From positions 750-12,141 of the forward strand of contig DFZJ01000154.1 in NCBI GenBank assembly GCA_002382045.1: a stretch of 11,392 nucleotides of DNA. Reading direction: 5' to 3'. Numbering within the stretch: position 1 is the first letter of the stretch; each line of letters opens with the position of its first letter. A program made the translations under genes and the position numbers. The notes under the pieces are model-generated. The model was not told where the DNA came from. It saw only the letters and a program-made list of their open reading frames with translations, and searched no databases. Of the stretch, positions 7,315-11,392 are shown one piece after another. This stretch comes from Syntrophaceae bacterium UBA4059 (GTDB taxonomy: Bacteria > Desulfobacterota > Syntrophia > Syntrophales > Smithellaceae).

Positions 7315-8094
7315 CTACCAGAGCATCCGGGTCTTAATATTTTGATCACTCAGGTAATGCTTTATCTGCGAGATCGTATAAGTCCGGTAATGCACCATGG
7401 AAGCAATCAACGCCGCATCAGCTTTGCCCGCCGTAAGAACATCGGCCAGATGCTCGGGCTTCCCCGCACCGCCGGAGGCAATCACAGGAATACGGACATT
7501 GTCGGAAACCAGCGCCGTCAAATTAATTTCGTAGCCGTCCTGCATGCCGTCGGCATCGATGGAATTGAGGCAAATTTCTCCCGCGCCCAAACGCTCTCCT
7601 TCTCTGGCCCACCACAGGGCATCAAGGCCGGTATATTTTCGGCCGCCCTCAATGACGATTTCATAACCGGAAGGCGTCTGTTTACCGACCTTAACTTTTT
7701 TGACATCCATTCCCAGCACAATGCACTGGCTGCCGAATGCTTTTGCGCCTTGTGTGATGATTTCAGGTTTCTGAACTGCTGCCGAGTTCACGCTAATCTT
7801 TTCCGCTCCGGCCCCGATGACGCGGCGCATGTCGTCGAGATTGCGGATACCGCCGCCCACGGAAAAAGGAATAAAAATGGTTTCGGCCACGCGCCTCACC
7901 ACGTCGATCATAATGTCACGTTTGTCGGACGATGCGGTAATATCATAGAAGACGATTTCATCCGCGCCCTGCTCGTAATATTCGCGAGCCGCTTCCACCG
8001 GATCACCGATATCCACATTACCCTTAAATTTAATGCCTTTGGTGAGCTTGCCGTCTCGCACATCCAGACAGGGAATTATTCTTTTAGATATCAT
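7315..8094 (-). CDS. hisF: HisF, cyclase subunit of imidazole glycerol phosphate synthase
   Basis: HisF is the TIM barrel that uses ammonia from HisH to convert PRFAR into imidazole glycerol phosphate and AICAR, the fifth step of histidine synthesis. The 259-residue protein has D11 in RIIPCLDV and D130 in VLGMDVKK, the two catalytic aspartates at their classical positions. Phosphate-binding segments are FSVGGGIR (77-84) and VIASGGAGKPEH (near residue 220). The ATG overlaps the last 11 nt of hisH and is preceded within it by GGAGGGG, so the two subunits are coupled and made in step. Confidence 0.97.
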   Translation of the reverse strand: MISKRIIPCLDVRDGKLTKGIKFKGNVDIGDPVEAAREYYEQGADEIVFYDITASSDKRDIMIDVVRRVAETIFIPFSVGGGIRNLDDMRRVIGAGAEKISVNSAAVQKPEIITQGAKAFGSQCIVLGMDVKKVKVGKQTPSGYEIVIEGGRKYTGLDALWWAREGERLGAGEICLNSIDADGMQDGYEINLTALVSDNVRIPVIASGGAGKPEHLADVLTAGKADAALIASMVHYRTYTISQIKHYLSDQNIKTRMLW

Positions 8095-8716
8095 TTCCCC
8101 TCCACGCGCAGAAATTTTTCAGAATCTGCAGACCCGGCCGACCGCTTTTTTCCGGATGGAATTGCATGGCGACCAGATTTTTCACCGCCAGCACCGAGCA
8201 AAAGTTCATTCCGTAATCTGTTATCCCCACAACCGCTGCGTGATCTGATGGAGACGGATAGTAGGAATGGACAAAGTAATATTCCGCCGCAGGATCGATA
8301 CCCTCAAATAACGGGTGATGGCGTTTCAGAGCAACACTGTTCCACCCCATATGCGGAATCTTCAAAGTCTGGCCTGCCGCCTGCAGATTTTCAGGAAAGC
8401 GCTTCGTCACACCGGCAACCAGACCAATGCAGTTTGTGTCGTTTTCTTCGGATTGATTCAGAATAATCTGCGTGCCAAGACAAATACCCATGATCGGCTT
8501 TCCCGATTGAAAACAGGTTTTCAGCCACGCATCCAGCCCCTTGTGCTTCAGATACGCCATTGCTTCGCCCGCCGCGCCGACCCCCGGAAAAATGGCATGG
8601 GACGCAGCATCGAGCATTTTTGTATCATCCGTAATGACAAAATCCTGGCCGATGGCATGCAGCGCCCGCGCCACACTGGTAATGTTTCCGGCATTATATT
8701 CGATAATTGCGATCAT
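8084..8716 (-). CDS. hisH: HisH, glutaminase subunit of imidazole glycerol phosphate synthase
   Basis: HisH is a class I glutamine amidotransferase that feeds ammonia through the HisF barrel. The 210-residue protein shows IIEYNAGNITSVARAL (4-19), PGVGAAGEAM (44-53), GICLGTQIIL with nucleophile C79 (77-86), PHMGWN (121-126), and QFHPEKSG with H187 and E189. The ATG at 8716 has only a weak purine-rich ribosome site (AAGAGAAATGAG). Other his genes are not beside it, so the histidine pathway is split in this genome or continues elsewhere. It appears to be the first gene of the minus-strand cluster. Confidence 0.96.
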   Translation of the reverse strand: MIAIIEYNAGNITSVARALHAIGQDFVITDDTKMLDAASHAIFPGVGAAGEAMAYLKHKGLDAWLKTCFQSGKPIMGICLGTQIILNQSEENDTNCIGLVAGVTKRFPENLQAAGQTLKIPHMGWNSVALKRHHPLFEGIDPAAEYYFVHSYYPSPSDHAAVVGITDYGMNFCSVLAVKNLVAMQFHPEKSGRPGLQILKNFCAWRGNDI

Positions 8717-8949
8717 GTTTGCTCATTTCTCTTGAAAATGGTTATGAGAACTTTCCAAGTCTCAATAGCAAAGTTTATGCCCTGACGCCAATATCTTTTT
8801 TGAAAGGAATTTCTGGATCGCCGGAAGAACATCATTTTTCTTACTGTCGGACAGATTTTACATAATATACCAACTTGGCTTAAGTGCGATATTACCACAA
8901 AATACCAAGTGGAAGAAGTTCATTTTGCTGGATTTAAAGCACTTTTTCT

Positions 8950-8977
8950 TTGCATTCCTTTTTAAAAAGAGTATTAT
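8950..8977 (+). promoter_or_regulatory. Possible sigma-70 promoter for the YeeE/YedE pair
   Basis: TTGCAT (8950-8955), a 16-nt spacer and TATTAT (8972-8977) stand on the plus strand about 130 bp before the first sulfur-transport ATG. It lies outside the proposed cassette (left edge 9071/9072), so it would be a resident promoter reading into the array. Confidence 0.35.
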
Positions 8978-9018
8978 TTCCTCCGAAAAGCGCGAAAAAC
9001 CAAGTAGGTATATTAATT

Positions 9019-9045
9019 GTACGGCCGCGCTGCGCGCGCCCGTAC
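9019..9045. repeat. GC-rich hairpin, left of the cassette region
   Basis: GTACGG pairs with CCGTAC, then after one mismatch CGCGC pairs with GCGCG around a TGC loop. No U-run follows, so it is not a standard terminator. It abuts the next hairpin and may be part of a degenerate recombination site. Confidence 0.5.
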
Positions 9046-9072
9046 GGCGAGTTGCGCATCCGCACTCGCCGT
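9044..9072. repeat. GC-rich hairpin ending at the GTTCGAA box
   Basis: ACGGCGAG pairs with CTCGCCGT and, after one bulged T, TGCG pairs with CGCA around a CATC loop, giving 12 bp in all. It runs directly into GTTCGAA (9071-9077), which behaves as the R' box of the following cassette. The two 5-nt unpaired spacers of a regular attC are missing, so it could be a worn attC, an insertion point, or an unrelated stem in the 5' leader. Confidence 0.5.
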
Positions 9073-9104
9073 TCGAAACAAACACAAGGAAGGAGGAGCT
9101 AGCG

Positions 9105-9647
9105 ATGAAATTGAAGACAGAAGATGGTGGTTGGAGTCCTTATCTGGCGGGGGCGCTGGTGGGGGTGTTGGCTATCGTTTCGGTGTATGCAACTACTCAA
9201 TGGATGGGAAAGCCCAATTACCTTGGGGCCTCAACGACATTTGTGCGTGCTGCAGGACTGCTTGAACGGACAGTCTTTCCGGAGCGAGTCGCAGCCAACG
9301 AATACTTCACCAAGGAAAAAGTACGGGTGGATTGGCAGTTCATGCTTGTAATCGGGATATTCTTCGGAGCCTTGATCTCCTCCAAAACAGACAGGAGCTT
9401 CAAGCTGGAAAGTGTCCCGCCGACCTGGAAAGAACGGTTCGGCCCATCGATAGGAAAACGGGCCGCAGGAGCTTTTTTGGGGGGTATTGTGGCCATGATG
9501 GGTGCCCGCATGGCAGACGGCTGTCCCAGCGGACACGGCCTCAGTGGCATGATGCAGTTGTCGGTCAGCGCTTTCATCGCATTGGCCATGTTCTTCGGAA
9601 CCGGGATCGTGGTTGCCGGACTCTTGTACAGGAGGAGATCATCATGA
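9105..9647 (+). CDS. YeeE/YedE-family sulfur-transport membrane protein, first half
   Basis: The 180-residue inner-membrane protein belongs to the YeeE/YedE (DUF395) family, whose studied members import thiosulfate or other sulfur species through conserved cysteines. Membrane segments appear near 13-32, 78-93, 118-135 and 155-175. The family signature GARMADGCPSGHGLSGMMQL (133-152) holds the key C140. Full-length YeeE has two such halves in one chain; here they are separate genes, as in PmpA/PmpB-type pairs. ATG at 9105 is chosen because AGGAGG (9091-9096) stands 8 nt upstream. The stop overlaps the next start as ATGA, so the subunits are coupled and probably form one transporter. Confidence 0.88.
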   Translation: MKLKTEDGGWSPYLAGALVGVLAIVSVYATTQWMGKPNYLGASTTFVRAAGLLERTVFPERVAANEYFTKEKVRVDWQFMLVIGIFFGALISSKTDRSFKLESVPPTWKERFGPSIGKRAAGAFLGGIVAMMGARMADGCPSGHGLSGMMQLSVSAFIALAMFFGTGIVVAGLLYRRRSS

Positions 9648-10174
9648 GCATCGATCAGATACTTGGCTTGATCACAGGCGTATTGTTTGGGTTTCTCCTG
9701 CAGAAGGGCCGCGTCCTGCGCTTTGAAAAGCAGGTCGGCGCCATGCTCTTGAAGGACATGACGATCTTCAAATTCATGCTGTCAGCAATACTGGTCGGCA
9801 TGGTTGGGATTCAACTTCTCGCCAGTGCCGAGATCATTTCCTTGAGCCACAAGGCCATGAACATGGGCGCCGTCCTGGTTGGAGGTGCTCTTTTCGGCTG
9901 CGGCTGGGCGGTGATGGGCTTCTGTCCGGGAACCTCCATTGGTGCTCTTGGCGAGGGACGCTGGCACGCAGTATTCGCTATTGCCGGCATGGTGGCAGGA
10001 GCGGCTGTCTACGCAGAGCTCTATCCTTTTTTCAAATCCACGATTCTTGCTTGGAAGGACTTCGGGAAAATAGGGCTGGCTGAAATATTCGACATCTCTC
10101 CCTGGCTTATAATTCCTGTATTCTGGGCCGGAATCATCTGGATGTTTGTTTGGTTCGAGCGCAAGAGTCTCTGA
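9644..10174 (+). CDS. YeeE/YedE-family (DUF6691-like) sulfur-transport membrane protein, second half
   Basis: The 176-residue partner of the preceding protein has hydrophobic segments near 5-20, 43-60, 75-92, 107-127 and 152-170. The signature GALFGCGWAVMGFCPGTSIG (81-100) supplies C86 and C94, and is the second-half counterpart of the C140 motif in the first protein. GGAGGAG (9631-9637), inside the end of the upstream gene, serves as its ribosome site. No rhodanese, TusA or ArsR-type regulator gene, common companions of such pairs, is present. The substrate (thiosulfate, sulfide-derived or other sulfur) cannot be fixed from sequence. Confidence 0.88.
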   Translation: MSIDQILGLITGVLFGFLLQKGRVLRFEKQVGAMLLKDMTIFKFMLSAILVGMVGIQLLASAEIISLSHKAMNMGAVLVGGALFGCGWAVMGFCPGTSIGALGEGRWHAVFAIAGMVAGAAVYAELYPFFKSTILAWKDFGKIGLAEIFDISPWLIIPVFWAGIIWMFVWFERKSL

Positions 10175-10186
10175 AAAGGAATTCGG

Positions 10187-10243
10187 ATCGAACAAGGTCA
10201 TCCACCGGACGGCTTAAAGCCGCCGGTGATGCCCGCGTTATGT
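10187..10243 (+). other. attC recombination site (59-base element) of cassette A
   Basis: The parts in order are: R'' ATCGAAC (10187-10193), a 5-nt spacer AAGGT, CAT, an extra C (10202), CACCGG, an extra A (10209), CGGC, loop TTAAA, GCCG, CCGGTG, ATG, a 5-nt spacer CCCGC, and R' GTTATGT (10237-10243). Both extrahelical bases lie on the left arm, and the AAC/GTT ends and equal spacers are diagnostic of integron attC sites folded as single strands. Crossover would fall between G10237 and T10238. The 57-bp length is at the short end of the usual range. The orientation puts the cassette genes upstream of the site, as expected. Confidence 0.85.
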
Positions 10244-10267
10244 TCCTTTGACATGGAGAAGGATACT

Positions 10268-10651
10268 ATGAAAATGAAAACCGTAGTGAACACTTTGATT
10301 ATTAGTTCAATTCTTTTAGTATTGTACCTTTTTATAGGGCATGGCTTTGTCGAATTCTATTTTGGTGGGAAAAAAGAGATACTCCAAACTGCGGTCCTTA
10401 TCAATAATCTATGCAATGCTAATGGTTCTTGTCCTTTAATGCTTGAAAATTGGGAAGGTGAAAACGGAAGGTTAAGAAAGGGTCGAAAACTGTACATTAC
10501 TACCTCAATTCCAGGAAGTGAGAATAATGAAAAGAGCCTTAAACCTCAATCATTCAGGCTGATTTATGTGATGCCTTTTCTTTCAGATGATTGGTTCGAG
10601 GTCCAAGGCGGCGTTGGTAAGAAAGTCACTTCAGGTTGGACGGGTCGCTAA
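10268..10651 (+). CDS. Small membrane-anchored protein of unknown function
   Basis: I do not recognise the family. The 127-residue product starts KMKTVVNT and has one hydrophobic helix at about 7-25 (LIISSILLVLYLFIGHGF region), so it is likely anchored in the inner membrane with the rest outside. The remainder is polar with a C-(5 residues)-C pair (NLCNANGSCP), which could form a disulfide in the periplasm. ATG at 10268 is chosen over upstream starts because GGAG (10255-10258) is well placed and earlier residues cross the attC R' box. The end overlaps the next frame by 16 nt. Confidence 0.6.
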   Translation: MKMKTVVNTLIISSILLVLYLFIGHGFVEFYFGGKKEILQTAVLINNLCNANGSCPLMLENWEGENGRLRKGRKLYITTSIPGSENNEKSLKPQSFRLIYVMPFLSDDWFEVQGGVGKKVTSGWTGR

Positions 10652-10878
10652 GCAAGCTGAATTACAAGATCATCACGGCTATTGGTGAAGAAAATAACCA
10701 AAATAACAATGCTTTTGAGAAACTTGAAAATATGGTAAGTGTGCATCTAAATGAAGGTTGGAGCCCGGTCGGTGGAGTATCAGTATCATCAGTAGTGGGA
10801 CCTAAAACCACCGGTTCAACAAAAGACACATGGTTTACACGTGCAACCCAGGCCATTGTGCGTGAGACAAATGAATGA
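10636..10878 (+). CDS. DUF1737-like small protein
   Basis: The product, up to 80 residues, resembles DUF1737 proteins: an initial YKIITAIG strand, a helix leading to MVSVHLNEGWSPVGGVSVSS (the V-N-x-x-x-GW-x-x-x-GG-V core), and a closing TQAIVR. The family function is unknown. The start is uncertain: TTG at 10636 has a poor ribosome site, and a CTG further on (10657, just before NYK) would trim seven residues. A short Asn/Gln-rich run (NNQNNN) precedes the helix. It overlaps the upstream gene by 16 nt, so it may be translated by coupling. Confidence 0.55.
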   Translation: MDGSLSKLNYKIITAIGEENNQNNNAFEKLENMVSVHLNEGWSPVGGVSVSSVVGPKTTGSTKDTWFTRATQAIVRETNE

Positions 10879-10901
10879 AATCTTAATTATGGGGAAATAA
10901 A

Positions 10902-11123
10902 ATGCAAAAACAACTCACCGCGATTATAGAGCGCGAAGGCAACGGTTATGTTTCGCTTTGTCCGGAACTCGATATTGCCAGTCAAGGCAATACTATCGAG
11001 GAAGCCCGTGTAAATCTTCGGGAAGCTCTGGAGCTTTTTTTTGAAGCAGCCTCACCGGCAGAAATTAAAACAAGATTACATGCCGAAGTATATGTAACAC
11101 AGGTGGAGGTTGCCGTTGGGTAA
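10902..11123 (+). CDS. hicB: HicB-family antitoxin (short form)
   Basis: The 73-residue protein is a short HicB-type antitoxin that masks the HicA RNase. The partial RNase-H-like fold is seen in LTAIIEREGNGYVSLCPELDIASQGNTIEEA, the typical strand-strand-DxxSQGxTxEEA layout, followed by the helix RVNLREALELFFEA. There is no C-terminal DNA-binding domain, so autoregulation through HicB alone is unlikely. GGGGA (10891-10895) lies 6 nt before the ATG. The antitoxin gene comes first and overlaps the toxin by 8 nt. Confidence 0.85.
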   Translation: MQKQLTAIIEREGNGYVSLCPELDIASQGNTIEEARVNLREALELFFEAASPAEIKTRLHAEVYVTQVEVAVG

Positions 11124-11337
11124 ACTTCGCGTTCTTTCTGGAAAGCAAGTATGCAGCATCCTTTCCCAGCATGGATTTTTAGAAGTGCGCCAACGGGGCA
11201 GCCACATTGTCATGCAAAAACATCTTCCTGGCACAACGATCACCGTACCAGTTCCTAATCATTCTGAACTCCGAATCGGGACACTACAATCCATCATTCG
11301 TCAATCTGGTGTTTCAAAAAATGAATTTGAATCTTAA
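11116..11337 (+). CDS. hicA: HicA-family mRNA interferase toxin
   Basis: The 73-residue protein has the HicA layout of a small dsRNA-binding-like fold that cleaves mRNA. It begins GKLRVLSGKQVCSILSQHGF, then VRQRGSHIVMQK with the catalytic H30 (GSH motif), then TITVPVPNHSEL and a closing helix LQSIIRQSGVSKNEF. The start is TTG at 11116: GGAGG (11105-11109) is 6 nt upstream, and the resulting MGKLRVLSGK start fits the family better than TTG at 11110. The toxin is complete with an intact active site. The pair lies inside the cassette region, next to the second attC. Confidence 0.87.
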   Translation: MGKLRVLSGKQVCSILSQHGFLEVRQRGSHIVMQKHLPGTTITVPVPNHSELRIGTLQSIIRQSGVSKNEFES

Positions 11338-11392
11338 TTCCAACAAGATCAATCCACCCGATCGCTGCGCTCCGGGTGATTTCTGCGATTAT
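11338..11392 (+). other. Second attC site, degenerate and cut by window edge
   Basis: It follows the plan of the 10187 site: R'' TTCCAAC (11338-11344), AAGATC, AAT, an extra C (11354), CACCCG, an inner region ATCGCTGCGCTC, CGGGTG, ATT, spacer TCTGC, then GATTAT. AACAAG, the bulged C and the stem positions are shared with the first site. The right box reads GAT where GTT is expected, so the crossover point looks altered. The last box bases are outside the window. Confidence 0.68.

Larger units (their letters stand above)
8717..9104. other. Divergent intergenic region between hisH and the sulfur-transport cassette
   Basis: These 388 bp are AT-rich and non-coding up to about 9018, then turn sharply GC-rich with two hairpins (9019-9072). 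The open frame running from 8925 into the YeeE gene is not used as an N-terminus: its residues are not family-like, and a strong ribosome site precedes the internal ATG at 9105. The composition break near 9018 fits a junction between chromosome backbone and inserted DNA. I see no convincing hisH promoter. Confidence 0.5.
9072..10237 (+). mobile_element. Putative integron gene cassette A (YeeE/YedE pair)
   Basis: In a cassette the start (R' box) and the R'' box of its own attC are complementary because they meet in the excised circle. Here GTTCGAA at 9071-9077 is complementary to ATCGAAC at 10187-10193 in six of seven positions. That supports one 1166-bp unit, from T9072 to G10237, with two same-strand genes and short non-coding margins. 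The element type is inferred: no integrase gene is in the window, and the left attC is not canonical. Confidence 0.5.
10238..11387 (+). mobile_element. Putative cassette block B (membrane protein, DUF1737-like, hicBA)
   Basis: This 1150-bp stretch lies between the two attC sites and carries four plus-strand genes with tight spacing. Toxin-antitoxin pairs are common in large cassette arrays, where they stabilise the array. The block is visibly more AT-rich than cassette A. Its left box GTTATGT is not complementary to the R'' box TTCCAAC at its right end apart from the AAC/GTT triplet, so it may be two cassettes fused by loss of an internal site. I found no third attC between 10650 and 10902. 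Confidence 0.45.

Noticed and set aside
7342..8466. A 374-codon plus-strand open frame across the his genes
   Set aside because: It lies antisense to hisF and hisH, which have full family motifs and catalytic residues. The plus-strand product resembles nothing and has no ribosome site.
8925..9104. A 60-residue N-terminal extension of the first YeeE/YedE protein
   Set aside because: The extension is encoded by AT-rich leader and hairpin DNA, is not membrane-like, and a strong ribosome site precedes ATG 9105.
8717..9104. An integrase gene or regular attI site left of the cassettes
   Set aside because: No frame encodes an IntI-like tyrosine recombinase here; the next gene on the left is hisH.
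10199..10231. Rho-independent terminator after the YeeE/YedE pair
   Set aside because: The stem is followed by CCCGCGTTATG rather than a T-run, and its paired bulges and end boxes fit attC better.
1..11392. CRISPR array, tRNA, rRNA or insertion sequence
   Set aside because: I found no regularly spaced repeats, no cloverleaf candidates, no rRNA-like sequence and no transposase frame.

Overview
The window looks like a chromosomal segment of an anaerobic deltaproteobacterium (Desulfobacterota, perhaps a Syntrophales/Smithella-type lineage). This rests on gene content: a KaiC-like/PPDK-N fusion protein, an Amt with a sigma-54 promoter, a CheX-type protein with an unusual tail, PdxST, and split HisH/HisF. 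The lineage is inference; the gene families are read directly from the sequence.

Left part (1-3773): the 5' end of an ammonium transporter gene (amt, minus strand, cut by the window edge) diverges from a long plus-strand gene for an 863-residue protein. That protein has a KaiC-like N-terminus without a Walker A motif, joined to a PEP synthase/PPDK-type ATP-grasp domain and a C-terminal GPGRWG domain. The 537-bp AT-rich region between them holds a good sigma-54 promoter for amt and three copies of a TCGTACAA(A/T)TTTG-type motif, one a perfect 14-bp palindrome.

Middle part (3799-8716): six minus-strand genes, hisH-hisF, pdxS-pdxT, a CheX-like gene and a GNAT acetyltransferase gene, close enough to be one or two transcription units. 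HisH/HisF and PdxT/PdxS are both glutaminase plus TIM-barrel synthase pairs that pass ammonia to the synthase. A likely sigma-70 promoter lies in front of pdxS.

Right part (about 9019-11392): plus-strand accessory DNA that reads as integron-type gene cassettes without an integrase in view (a CALIN-like array). A clear attC site lies at 10187-10243. It has R'' and R' boxes, two 5-nt unpaired spacers, an imperfect stem, and two extrahelical bases on one arm only. A second, related but degenerate attC runs to the window edge at 11338-11392. The first cassette carries a two-gene YeeE/YedE-type sulfur-transport pair with overlapping ATGA. The second block carries a small membrane-anchored protein, a DUF1737-like protein and a hicB-hicA toxin-antitoxin pair. 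Box complementarity supports the left edge of the first cassette at 9071/9072. It does not support the second block being one intact cassette.
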